Virus record (IMG/VR): IMGVR_UViG_3300025168_000038
Span: 1-64,000 of that record
Direction: 5' to 3' (one strand)
Origin: a virus
DNA length: 64,000 nt
The position numbers and the translations under genes are program-made. Below the pieces are notes generated by a model, which saw only the letters and a list, made by a program, of their open reading frames with translations, did not search any database and was not told where the DNA came from. Shown in pieces: positions 51,230-60,870 of the stretch (its first letter is position 1; the number at the start of each line of letters is the position of its first letter).

Positions 51230-52865
51230 AAAAGCAAACATGGAATACAAAAAATATTACTGGCTTAATCAAGATAGCAGAACGTTTCTGTCTAGAGGTT
51301 ATATAACTGAAACACCAGAACAAAGAATAAAAGACATTGCTATTAAGGCAGAAAAATATTTAAACATCAAAGGCTTTGCTGAAAAGTTTGAAGACTATAT
51401 GGCACGTGGTTTTTACTCTTTATCTACTCCTGTATGGATTAACTTTGGTAAACAAAAAGGTTTGCCTATTAGTTGTTATGGTTCTAATATAGATGATAAC
51501 TTAGATAGTATACTAAACGCAGGCCGTGAAATAGGTATGATGTCTAAGTATGGCGGAGGGACAAGTGCTTTCTTAGGAAACATTAGACCAAGAGGTAGTG
51601 AGATATCTACAGGCGGTCATGCTGATGGTCCTATTCACTATGCTAGGATGTATGATACAGTAGTTGATGTATGTAAACAATCAGAAGCTAGACGTGGTGC
51701 ATGTGCAGTATATTTACCTGTAGAGCATCCAGATATTGCTGAGTTCCTAGACATAGGTACTGAAGGTAACCCTATACAAAACTTACAGTATGGTATTACT
51801 GTTACTGATGAATGGATGAAAGAAATGAAAGAAGGAGACAGAAAAAAACGTAAAGTTTGGGCTAAGATTATACAGCGTAGATCTGAGTTTGGATATCCTT
51901 ATATAATGTTTAAAGATAATAGTAATAATAATTCTCCATATAAAGAAATAGGACTTGAAATTACAGCATCAAATCTATGTTCAGAGATACAGCTGCCAAC
52001 AGATAGTTATAATTCTTTTGTGTGTTGTTTAGGATCTATAAATCTATTACACTGGGATGAGATCAAAGAGACTGATGCAGTACAAACTTATGTATACTTT
52101 TTAAATGCTGTTATGGATGAGTTCATTATCAAGTCAGAAACAATGCCCGGAATGAAAAGAGCATATAACTTTGCAGAAAAACACAGAGCAATTGGCTTAG
52201 GTGTATTAGGATACCATTCTTTATTTCAATCAAAGCTTATAGAGTTTGAATCACTAGAAGCTAAACAACTTAACTCAGAGATATTTAGAACAATAAAAGA
52301 TAGAAGTGAAATAGCCTCAAGAAAACTAAACTCTGAATATGGATATAGGTGTTTAAGAGAAGGTTATGCTAACACTACACTTATGGCTATTGCTCCTACT
52401 AAATCTAGCTCCTTTATACATGGTGCAGTCTCTATGGGTATAGAACCTATTAAGTCTAACTACTTTATTAAGGATCTTGCTAAGTCTAAAACAGTTTATA
52501 AAAATCCTTTTTTAGAGTGTGAGTTAGAAAAACATGGTATTAATAATGATAAGACATGGAAATCTATACTTAAAAAAGACGGAAGTGTACAACACTTAGA
52601 CTTTCCTACTAAGGCTGTGTTTAAATCATTTGTAGAGATAACACCAAAGGAACTTGTACTACAAGCAGCACAAAGACAAAAGTATATTGATCAATCACAA
52701 TCACTTAACTTAATGATAGACCCTTCTGTATCAGCTAAACAAATTAATCAGTTGTATTTGTATGCACATGAGGAAGGAGTAAAAACCTTATACTATCAGT
52801 TTAGTAAGAGTTCTGCACAGGACTTTGCAAGAAACATTTTAGAGTGTGGTAGCTGTGAGGGTTAG
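51216..52865 (+). CDS. nrdA: Class I ribonucleotide reductase, large (alpha) subunit
   Basis: 549 residues, shorter than the usual 700-800: the N-terminal ATP cone is absent, so overall allosteric shut-off by dATP is unlikely. Catalytic features are present: the first active-site Cys in ISCYGSNI, NLCSEI (about 252-257) with the N-x-C-x-E radical site, the second Cys in SFVCCLGS, the radical-path Tyr pair in TLYYQFS and the C-terminal CGSC that accepts electrons. It makes dNTPs for replication. An internal ATG at 51240 may be the true start, avoiding overlap with nrdB. Ends with TAG. Confidence 0.92.
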   Translation: MISSKKANMEYKKYYWLNQDSRTFLSRGYITETPEQRIKDIAIKAEKYLNIKGFAEKFEDYMARGFYSLSTPVWINFGKQKGLPISCYGSNIDDNLDSILNAGREIGMMSKYGGGTSAFLGNIRPRGSEISTGGHADGPIHYARMYDTVVDVCKQSEARRGACAVYLPVEHPDIAEFLDIGTEGNPIQNLQYGITVTDEWMKEMKEGDRKKRKVWAKIIQRRSEFGYPYIMFKDNSNNNSPYKEIGLEITASNLCSEIQLPTDSYNSFVCCLGSINLLHWDEIKETDAVQTYVYFLNAVMDEFIIKSETMPGMKRAYNFAEKHRAIGLGVLGYHSLFQSKLIEFESLEAKQLNSEIFRTIKDRSEIASRKLNSEYGYRCLREGYANTTLMAIAPTKSSSFIHGAVSMGIEPIKSNYFIKDLAKSKTVYKNPFLECELEKHGINNDKTWKSILKKDGSVQHLDFPTKAVFKSFVEITPKELVLQAAQRQKYIDQSQSLNLMIDPSVSAKQINQLYLYAHEEGVKTLYYQFSKSSAQDFARNILECGSCEG

Positions 52866-52969
52866 TCTTTAATAAAAACTACAATATCACAACCATGACA
52901 AAAGTAATATTTGTCATCACCTGCACCAGAATAATAAGTCATTGCTGAATTGCATTTTTTACATCTCAT
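52862..52969 (-). CDS. Small zinc-ribbon peptide
   Basis: 35 residues from the ATG at 52969 to the TAA at 52862. Two C-x-x-C pairs (CKKC, CHGC) separated by about 20 residues form a likely zinc ribbon. Its end overlaps the nrdA stop by 4 bases in convergent orientation. A 89-base gap with no gene follows to 53058. Confidence 0.6.
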   Translation of the reverse strand: MRCKKCNSAMTYYSGAGDDKYYFCHGCDIVVFIKD

Positions 52970-53058
52970 GTTTATTTTTGTTTTAAGTCATCTATTAATA
53001 GTTGACAAACTGTAAAAATAATAAATATATAAAATACTAAAAGTGTATACTTTTCCAC

Positions 53059-53478
53059 TTAGTAACTTGCTTCACGCCTAACTACTTCTATAGCTCTGAC
53101 CATTTTGTTATAGTCTACAGGGCATAATAGATCAAGCTTAGCTCTTGCTGTAAATTTAATGTATGCATCACCCTTTAAATATAATAGTAGGGTTGGTGCC
53201 ATTCTAATTCTAAGTTCTTTTTTTAATTTTGGTGATGTTGCAATATCACATCTATAATATGTGACTCCTTCAAGTTTGTTAATTTTTTCCCAGTCTTGAA
53301 ACGCATTATCTTTATTAAACTCTGCCCAGAATTCTACTACAATTACATCATCTTCTTCATTTTCATCAAAAGCTGATCCTGCTGTAACTTTTTCTTCAAA
53401 GTTTTTATCTGTTATCCATTCCTGAGACAGTACAGTTGTTGTTGTTAAAAGCAATAATACTGTAAGGAGATACTTCAT
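53059..53478 (-). CDS. Exported thioredoxin-fold protein without active-site cysteines
   Basis: 139 residues. A signal peptide spans about residues 1-18 (MKYLLTVLLLLTTTTVLS). VIVVEFWAEFNKDNAF (46-60) matches the thioredoxin active-site region, but CxxC is replaced by EFNK; the cis-Pro segment RMAPTLLLYLKGDA (92-105) is intact. It keeps the fold without the redox pair, so it is likely a binding or structural protein in the periplasm. It lies 1 base from the 96-residue membrane protein and probably shares its transcript. Confidence 0.75.
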   Translation of the reverse strand: MKYLLTVLLLLTTTTVLSQEWITDKNFEEKVTAGSAFDENEEDDVIVVEFWAEFNKDNAFQDWEKINKLEGVTYYRCDIATSPKLKKELRIRMAPTLLLYLKGDAYIKFTARAKLDLLCPVDYNKMVRAIEVVRREASY

Positions 53479-53479
53479 T

Positions 53480-53770
53480 TTAATTCTTTTTAGTTAACTC
53501 GTAGATTCTCTCTTCCATTTTGTCAAACTTTTCTAATAAAGCTTCTACATCTTCTTGAGTATCCATAATGGTTTGTCTAATAAGCTCATCTTTTAAATCA
53601 TACTCTACTCTTTCTATTGGAGGTTTTGGATTCTCCATTGCCGTAGCTATGTCTGCTTTTAATGTAAACCACATTGTAGAAAGTGAGATTGTAAAGCCCA
53701 CAACCATACCAATTGTTTTTAAATCTAAAGTTATTTTTGTTTTTTCTCCTATTTCTGGTACTCCTGCCAT
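53480..53770 (-). CDS. Membrane-anchored coiled-coil protein
   Basis: 96 residues. One transmembrane segment (about 18-38, TIGMVVGFTISLSTMWFTLK) is followed by a charged coiled coil (LIRQTIMDTQEDVEALLEKF). The layout of a single helix plus coiled coil is seen in inner spanins and in virion or membrane scaffolds; no adjacent lipoprotein partner is present. It lies 12 bases after the barrel gene. Confidence 0.62.
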   Translation of the reverse strand: MAGVPEIGEKTKITLDLKTIGMVVGFTISLSTMWFTLKADIATAMENPKPPIERVEYDLKDELIRQTIMDTQEDVEALLEKFDKMEERIYELTKKN

Positions 53771-53782
53771 TGTTTTATTTTT

Positions 53783-54985
53783 TTACTTGAATGTATAATT
53801 TAATCCTAATGTTGTTTGAAACAGCTCACTGTCCCACATCTTAGAGTATTCTCCTTCCATAAATAACCCTATATTTTTATTTATCTTCCAGCCTAAGTTA
53901 GCACCAAAAGAATAGTCTGCCCATTGTTCTGGGTCATTATCCTCTATCAATCCTCCCTTACCCCAATTATTTCTGTTTAAATAAGAAACAACCTCATCAC
54001 CTTTTAAGTAGTTATGGTAAGGTAATATATAGTTAGCATATGCATGCAACCAAAAGTTTCTTTTATAATGATAAAAGTCCATCCCTACTATTGGTGCTAT
54101 CTCACCAAATGCAGGCACCTCTTCTAACATTTCTCTATTATAACGGTTCATTAAATCTGTAAATACAGTTTCTCTAAAATCAATATCAGAATAAGCTACA
54201 ATAGTTCCATCTTGATCTCTCCATATCCAGTCTTGCATTTGTTGACCTGTTTCAGCATCTGTGTATGTAGTAAGATGATCAGTATAACCATATTCAAACC
54301 CTAATGTATACCAATAGTTAACTGGATATTCTTGACCGTTAATTATTTGTGTTTCATTTAACCAGATTTCAATAGGGTTATAACCATATGCACGGCTATG
54401 AGTTCTATAAATTGCACCTGCAGAGATACTAAACTTTTCTCCTAAAGGCAACCTTAATCTTGCTTCTGCTGATTCATAGGCTAGATTTATCTTTCCTACC
54501 TCTCTTGACTCAACTTTAAAGATGTGATGGTCTCCTGTATGCTTTATGAAGAATCTGTGATTTCTAAACATCTCACCTCTCCAACGTTCTTTCTCCCAAT
54601 GTAATTGATATTCTAAGCCTTTTAATGCAGAACTTGGAGCACTAAACGCTAACTGTTCTTCTGTACCATCATAAAAGTTTCTTGGTTTTCTCTCGTAACT
54701 AAACCTTGCTAGCTTTCTAATACCAAAACCAATTCTATAATCATATGGATAGTCAGGTGTATTGTCTACTACAACAGGTATATCATACAGACCATTGCCA
54801 TCTCCTGTTCTTACAAAATAGGTTGACACATCTTCTTCTATAGAGTTGTTTATATCAACAGCTCCGTATACAGTACCATATTTAATAAAATCTTTATATA
54901 GGGATTTAAAAAATGGTGAACCATCTTGAGCAGAAGCACCATTCATAACCAATATACACACTAATAAACTTACATATCTTTTCAT
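53783..54985 (-). CDS. Outer-membrane beta-barrel protein with signal peptide
   Basis: 400 residues. MKRYVSLLVCILVMNGASAQ is a signal peptide with an AxA-type cleavage site. Alternating aromatic strands follow (RIGFGIRKLARFSYERKP, LEYQLHWEKERWRGEMF, RNFWLHAYANYILPYHNYL, YSFGANLGWKINKNIGLFME) and the protein ends TTLGLNYTFK, matching the C-terminal beta-signal of outer-membrane barrels. A phage-encoded porin-like protein could mask the receptor, let nutrients in, or help release. It is preceded by a 93-base AT-rich gap that may hold a promoter. Confidence 0.8.
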   Translation of the reverse strand: MKRYVSLLVCILVMNGASAQDGSPFFKSLYKDFIKYGTVYGAVDINNSIEEDVSTYFVRTGDGNGLYDIPVVVDNTPDYPYDYRIGFGIRKLARFSYERKPRNFYDGTEEQLAFSAPSSALKGLEYQLHWEKERWRGEMFRNHRFFIKHTGDHHIFKVESREVGKINLAYESAEARLRLPLGEKFSISAGAIYRTHSRAYGYNPIEIWLNETQIINGQEYPVNYWYTLGFEYGYTDHLTTYTDAETGQQMQDWIWRDQDGTIVAYSDIDFRETVFTDLMNRYNREMLEEVPAFGEIAPIVGMDFYHYKRNFWLHAYANYILPYHNYLKGDEVVSYLNRNNWGKGGLIEDNDPEQWADYSFGANLGWKINKNIGLFMEGEYSKMWDSELFQTTLGLNYTFK

Positions 54986-55078
54986 ATTGTAGTTTTGTTA
55001 TGTTAATACTATTGGTTTATATAATAATATAAGAACTTTTTATGAATCTAAGAAGAACTTAACCTGAAAATTTGGCAT

Positions 55079-58000
55079 TTAATTACCAATATACCAACTG
55101 TCAAGTTTCTCAAAAGATTCCCACTTTTGTATGCTTGATAGAATTGGTGCTGCGTCAGCCAAGTTTTTCCAGAACTTTAAGTCTCCTTTTCTTGGTTTAT
55201 TTTGATACACAAGATCACTATCCTCTCTAAACTCTGGGCTATCAAAACCATAATATGATCCATATGCTAAAGTACCTAGACCTACAGAAAAGGCTTCTGC
55301 TAACTCACCAAGAGTTCTTGTAGAAGCAATTGGACTACCAATCATAGCAAAGAGTTCTTGTACACCATCAGGTGATATTGGAACAAACATTACCATTTCT
55401 TTATATGTTCTTTGTGTTTGATATTTTGCAAAGTTCTTTATTTTCTTAACCCATAGCGGCTCATCACCTTCATCATCATCCCATGCATTTTCTAATAGTG
55501 ACATCATCATCATGCTTAATATAATCATAGATGCTTCACCAACAGTTCTATTTATATTACCAACTTTGTTTTGTACTAAAGCTTCCATATCTGAAGCACT
55601 TATTTCCCCACCACTATCTGTTTGATTGTTTTCTCTGACAGAGTTTTTATATTCTGATACTACCTCACTCATTTTTACTTTTCCTGTTGCCACTTGTTTA
55701 AGTGAATATCTAAGAAACTGTAAAGATGATCTATATCTTCCTTCCATCCAACCTAAATTCTGATCATAGTACTGTTGTTGAAATCTAGCTCTCATTGCTG
55801 GTGGAAACCACTTATGAAACTGAAATAGTACTACACCCAACCAATGATTCTGTGCAACCGTTCTATCTATTCTAGCATAGTTACCATGTGTCTGTTTGTT
55901 TACTTCTCTTATTTCATTTCTTATATCAGCAAAGGCTTTAGTAGATTGAGTCAGAGGCCCTCCTATTTCAACTTCTATTCCTGTTACTTTATTAGGAACA
56001 TACTTAATCCACTTTTTATCATATGTAATCTCTTTCTTAACAGGATCCCATTGTGCAGCATCATACATACTAGCACTTGTGCCATCCTTTGCTATAAGCT
56101 GAGTATCAAATAATACAGCAGATCCAATTTTAGTTTGTACAGCATATTCAAATCCATCCTGTAATGTATAACCTATAGCTTTAAATCTTTCCCAAATAGT
56201 TTTTTGTCCAGATGATTCTCTACCAGATTCTCTTATATCTTGACTGTCATCCATCATTCTCCAGAACTCATTTACACCTTCATATTTATTTGTAGGTTTA
56301 TTTGGATCATATGAACGTCCTGCAAAGTTTGTTGCACCTATAGTAGATACATCCACAACCTCTGGAATACCATACATTGCTGTTCTTTTAATAATTCCAG
56401 CCATTCCTTCTGTATTAAACTCTTTTTCTGCCCGCAAGTATGCTTTTCTTGAAAAGAATCTACCACCTATACCTTCTATTGTATTATTGACTTGACCTAA
56501 TACAAAGTTATTTATGTTACCAAAAGGGTTAAAGGCTACATAAGCTAAGGATGAAACTGAAACTAACACCTCAACAAATCTGTCAACAAAACCTTTACTA
56601 TCTTTAGCATTATTATATAATACCATCTTTTGCCACATTCGTGCTCTACGTACTACATTCTTTTGAAGTCCTTCATTACCAGCTTCACCTTTAATATTCC
56701 ATTTTTCTGGTGTAACTTTATCTAACATTCCTGTAACTAAATTTCCTCCTGATTCAATGTATGATCTTTTTTCTAATACTTTTATTAATGCATTAATTGT
56801 ATCTTCTACAGCACCCATAGTCTCAAAATGTTCAGCCATTCTATTAAACTGTAATAAACTATCTGTTAAATCAGTGCTTACCTCACCTATAGTAGGCTGG
56901 CTTCTTTGTTTTTGTACTAAGCCTTCTAATATATTTCTTTGTTTATTATATTCTTTTAGTTTTATCTTTTTGTTTTTATAATCCTCTTTGAGCTGTGTAA
57001 TTTTATTTTCTAACTGAGTAAGTCTTTCTTCTACTCTAGGGTTACCAGTAAAAAATATAGGCATGCTATCCACTCTTTCTCCTAATTCATTAACAACAAC
57101 AGTTTTCTGTTCTGTAGTAGATGTAAATAAATTTTTCATACTTCTACTTGACTTAGCCCACATTCTGGTAAAGAATCCTCCATAAGCGTTTTTCTTTAAG
57201 TCATCTGCAATATTACTTTTTACCAACGGTATACTACCTAACATCTTTTGTCTTGTCTGTGGGGGTAATTTACTAAGCATCTCTCCTTCATACAACTCTA
57301 TAAACATATCATAGTATTCTCTACGTGCTACAGCTAATGCATCATTAACCTTAGGATCCATTATATCTATGTACTTTTGACTTCGCATATCTTCTGGCTT
57401 ACCTGTTTTTGGATCTATAGGTCTAGCTATTAGTCTAGGTTCAATGTAATCTTGCTTTACAGATGGATAAGTTTCATCACGTTTAATTTGACCTGTAGGC
57501 TCACCTGCCTTTTTAAAAGCTTTTACATAATCTGTAGTTCTATAATACTTAGCTCTATATTTAGTGTAGTCATTTTTTGATACACCACTACGCTTTTCCC
57601 AACTAAAAGACCTAGAGTTCCACTCTTCATAAACATTACGCACATCTTTAAACTCTTGTGTATATCTATGATAGTCACCATCTATTGGTTGTTTCTGATC
57701 ATTGATTATTTCAGCTCTCATAAACTGATTCACATTAGTCTTTAATCTAGATAGTTTTTTATTCCATTCTATATCTTTTCTACCTTGAGCTGTCTTTTTT
57801 GCTTCTTCAAGATTTGTAACATCTGCATATTGAAAAGGTACACCCGCTTCATCTTGTGTTGCAGCAAACAAATCTCTACGTCTTTCACGGAATTTTAAAC
57901 TTAATGGTTGTACATATGCATCAGGTTTTAGCTGACCGTTCTCATCAAAATTTAACATGAAATCATAGAGCCTATTTTTAGATACACCAGGTTGAAGTAA

Positions 58001-60868
58001 TCTAAGCTTTTCAGCTGCAGCTATAACTTTGCTATCACGCATAGAAATATTAGTTAATAACTTTTGCATTTGAGCTTTATAGATTTTATCCATTGTTGCT
58101 AATATAGCATCTTTACTTGTTGATAAATCTTTTGAATATAAGGCTGAATTAGATATATCAGGAACTGTTGTTAAAAGGGCTTGAAAGTCTGCCAAAGTAA
58201 ATGTCATACCTGAATGATCTTGAATAATAACTTTATCAGTTGGATCAAAACCATCTCTCATGTTTACTCTAACAACTTCTTCAGCAAAATCAAACAGTGC
58301 TCTATTTACTAATCCTTGTCTATCAATCTTTCTATTAACTACTGAGGCAGGACCATTTAGTTCAATTAATACTGCATTAATATTATTTATTAAATATCTT
58401 TGTGTAGCATTTAATTGTTCTATTAAACCTTTGTTTTGTTTAAAGCTATACAAACCCTCAAAGGTTGTCATAAATCTATTAAAACCTAATACTTTATTAA
58501 TAAAACCATCTTCTTTGACATTATCTGGATTACTAATATAATCTTTGTATTCTTTCATTTGTCTTAATGAATCCTGCAACAATGTTGTATATGTAGTAGA
58601 TATATCTTTATTATTTTCTGGATCAATCAATGCTAGATCTATAATAGCTAAAGTATTATCTATTTGTTCTTTAGCTTCTGCACTACTTCTTTCCATGTAG
58701 ATATTACTTTTTACTTTGTCTAACATTTCTTGTTTAGTAACAATAGCTAATCTATAATCTTTGATTGCACCAAATACAGAACTTAAAGCTACATTTTCAT
58801 ATGGATCTACAACTTCTATGTCTTCCATTAATGCATCTTCTATTTCTTCTTTTCTTGAATCATATGCAATTCCATCAGTACCACCTTCGTCTAATTTTTG
58901 ATCTAGCATTTCTCCTTCAACATTATAAACTGTCTCAGGAATTAAATAGTCTACATTAATACCATTATCCATTTCATTATGCGGAACTGTACTTGTATAT
59001 TCTAGTTTAGGGAGTGTAGATATATCATCATTTATTTGAATATTTATAGTTGATCTAGCAAATTTATCCATATCCACCTTATATCCCATGTTGGTAGCCA
59101 TTCTAGCTATAAGATTTATCTGAATAGCATCTTGTACTCTAAGAGGTAGCTCAGAAACATTATTATTTTTTAATCTGTTACCAGATGCTAATGGAACTAA
59201 GACATCTTCATATCCAGATGCTTGATCAGAATTAATTATATTAATTTTTATAATTTTTAAATTACCAAACTTATCAACTAATACTATATCTGCTTTTGCA
59301 GCAACATTAGTTTTAGGGTCAGAAAAAATAACATTAGTTAATATAACATCACTATCATTTTTGATTGTTACAATATCAGCTTTAATGTTTTCAAATGCTG
59401 CTTGTGCTAATTCTTTGTCCAATGATAAACCTTCAGATATTTCTTCAAAAGTTTTATATGATGCCACTGCATCAACTATAGTACTAATATCATTTTTAAT
59501 TGCTGTAGAAAACTTATCAGTTTTACCTATAACCTCACCAGCTGATTGATATGCTTCTCTTGTATTTATATCATAAAAAGTATTATTGTCTTTGTTAAGA
59601 ACCACTAGGTTGTTAATAAAGTTATTAGGTGTGTTAGCAGATAATGAATCTGATAAAGCAGCTGTTTCTTTTATATTATGAAACATTTCATTAATAACTG
59701 TTTTTTGTTGGTCTGTCCTAGAAGACTTCAAAGCTTGATTTACTAAACTTTGTTTTTCTGGTGTAAGATTATATCTTACTCTACCATTGATAGATTGACC
59801 TGTTTCAAAAGATATACCTGAAGTATTTAATAACTTAGCTACGTCAGACAAAGTTAGATCAGATCTTATTGCTTGTACTGGTAATTTTCTACCAGTTATA
59901 TATTGATTAAGGTTTTCAATTATATTTTTAAACCACTTAAGCAATTCTTCTATACTATTTAAAAAAGACTGTGTAGGACTTTCTTCATACTCTTTATTAA
60001 AATGTCTTGACAAAGCTTGAGTAACTACTTCCATTTCCCTTTCCTCTGCAGTTATATTTCTTTTCTTATTATATGCATCTTCTATTTGTTGAGTCATCTC
60101 AGGAAACATACGTCTAGATTCATCTAATAAAGTTTCATACAATGGAATGTTATCTACCTTTACTGCCTCTATAAAAGGATGTAGCATTTCTTCAATTAGT
60201 ATTTCATCAGTGACTCTACCTTTAATTAAAATAGCATTATTAGCAACATAAAAAGAATTAACCTGTGAAAAAGGTACTTTAGCTTTTCTCCACTGTGGTA
60301 ATAAATCATACTTCTTTTTTGCTTCTGTAGGTGTAAGTAATTGTACACTTACATCAGGAAACATCCTCATTAAATGTTTTACTACTTGCCTTGCTCTAGG
60401 GGTGTCCCAAGATCTTGATTGAGGAAGCATGTCTTTTGCTGTAAATAAATTACTATTAACTGACACTGCATATGTTTTAGGAGTCTTATCTATATTTAAT
60501 GAGTCTGCTGGTAAATTATTAGCCTCTAAATATCTTTTTGCTCTTCTAACATTTGAATCTATTAATGAATCACTTATCTGTAATGTATCTTGATCAGTAT
60601 TATTTATATAGTAAGAACCTTGATGACTATGAATAATCTTTTCTCTACTTAGATTATTTAATAAGGCTTGTCCAAATTCTTTTTGCTTTAAATTGTTTAA
60701 AGCTCTTTTATCTTTAACATATGAAGCAGCCTCTACTACAGTAGGAATTGCATCACTATCAGTTGATTCTTGCCAACTATTAATAACATTAGTAGTTATA
60801 AGATCTGTTTTATAAACTTCTAATAATGCTATATACTCTGCCGTGTTTTTATTTGGACATTTTGCCAT
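55079..60868 (-). CDS. Giant virion protein (1929 residues), crAss-like cargo
   Basis: Next to the RNA polymerase gene, 2 bases apart. Near residue 226 IEEMLHPFIEAV has an E-E-x-x-H arrangement like a HExxH zincin with the first His replaced. The middle is long and helical with charged coiled coils (about 1300-1360). Near residues 1460-1480 a hydrophobic stretch (VSSLAYVAFNPFGNINNF) and near 1770 ASMIILSMMMMSLL suggest membrane contact. Such giants are packed in crAss-like virions and ejected with the DNA. No enzymatic role is proven. Confidence 0.75.
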   Translation of the reverse strand: MAKCPNKNTAEYIALLEVYKTDLITTNVINSWQESTDSDAIPTVVEAASYVKDKRALNNLKQKEFGQALLNNLSREKIIHSHQGSYYINNTDQDTLQISDSLIDSNVRRAKRYLEANNLPADSLNIDKTPKTYAVSVNSNLFTAKDMLPQSRSWDTPRARQVVKHLMRMFPDVSVQLLTPTEAKKKYDLLPQWRKAKVPFSQVNSFYVANNAILIKGRVTDEILIEEMLHPFIEAVKVDNIPLYETLLDESRRMFPEMTQQIEDAYNKKRNITAEEREMEVVTQALSRHFNKEYEESPTQSFLNSIEELLKWFKNIIENLNQYITGRKLPVQAIRSDLTLSDVAKLLNTSGISFETGQSINGRVRYNLTPEKQSLVNQALKSSRTDQQKTVINEMFHNIKETAALSDSLSANTPNNFINNLVVLNKDNNTFYDINTREAYQSAGEVIGKTDKFSTAIKNDISTIVDAVASYKTFEEISEGLSLDKELAQAAFENIKADIVTIKNDSDVILTNVIFSDPKTNVAAKADIVLVDKFGNLKIIKINIINSDQASGYEDVLVPLASGNRLKNNNVSELPLRVQDAIQINLIARMATNMGYKVDMDKFARSTINIQINDDISTLPKLEYTSTVPHNEMDNGINVDYLIPETVYNVEGEMLDQKLDEGGTDGIAYDSRKEEIEDALMEDIEVVDPYENVALSSVFGAIKDYRLAIVTKQEMLDKVKSNIYMERSSAEAKEQIDNTLAIIDLALIDPENNKDISTTYTTLLQDSLRQMKEYKDYISNPDNVKEDGFINKVLGFNRFMTTFEGLYSFKQNKGLIEQLNATQRYLINNINAVLIELNGPASVVNRKIDRQGLVNRALFDFAEEVVRVNMRDGFDPTDKVIIQDHSGMTFTLADFQALLTTVPDISNSALYSKDLSTSKDAILATMDKIYKAQMQKLLTNISMRDSKVIAAAEKLRLLQPGVSKNRLYDFMLNFDENGQLKPDAYVQPLSLKFRERRRDLFAATQDEAGVPFQYADVTNLEEAKKTAQGRKDIEWNKKLSRLKTNVNQFMRAEIINDQKQPIDGDYHRYTQEFKDVRNVYEEWNSRSFSWEKRSGVSKNDYTKYRAKYYRTTDYVKAFKKAGEPTGQIKRDETYPSVKQDYIEPRLIARPIDPKTGKPEDMRSQKYIDIMDPKVNDALAVARREYYDMFIELYEGEMLSKLPPQTRQKMLGSIPLVKSNIADDLKKNAYGGFFTRMWAKSSRSMKNLFTSTTEQKTVVVNELGERVDSMPIFFTGNPRVEERLTQLENKITQLKEDYKNKKIKLKEYNKQRNILEGLVQKQRSQPTIGEVSTDLTDSLLQFNRMAEHFETMGAVEDTINALIKVLEKRSYIESGGNLVTGMLDKVTPEKWNIKGEAGNEGLQKNVVRRARMWQKMVLYNNAKDSKGFVDRFVEVLVSVSSLAYVAFNPFGNINNFVLGQVNNTIEGIGGRFFSRKAYLRAEKEFNTEGMAGIIKRTAMYGIPEVVDVSTIGATNFAGRSYDPNKPTNKYEGVNEFWRMMDDSQDIRESGRESSGQKTIWERFKAIGYTLQDGFEYAVQTKIGSAVLFDTQLIAKDGTSASMYDAAQWDPVKKEITYDKKWIKYVPNKVTGIEVEIGGPLTQSTKAFADIRNEIREVNKQTHGNYARIDRTVAQNHWLGVVLFQFHKWFPPAMRARFQQQYYDQNLGWMEGRYRSSLQFLRYSLKQVATGKVKMSEVVSEYKNSVRENNQTDSGGEISASDMEALVQNKVGNINRTVGEASMIILSMMMMSLLENAWDDDEGDEPLWVKKIKNFAKYQTQRTYKEMVMFVPISPDGVQELFAMIGSPIASTRTLGELAEAFSVGLGTLAYGSYYGFDSPEFREDSDLVYQNKPRKGDLKFWKNLADAAPILSSIQKWESFEKLDSWYIGN

Positions 60869-60870
60869 AA

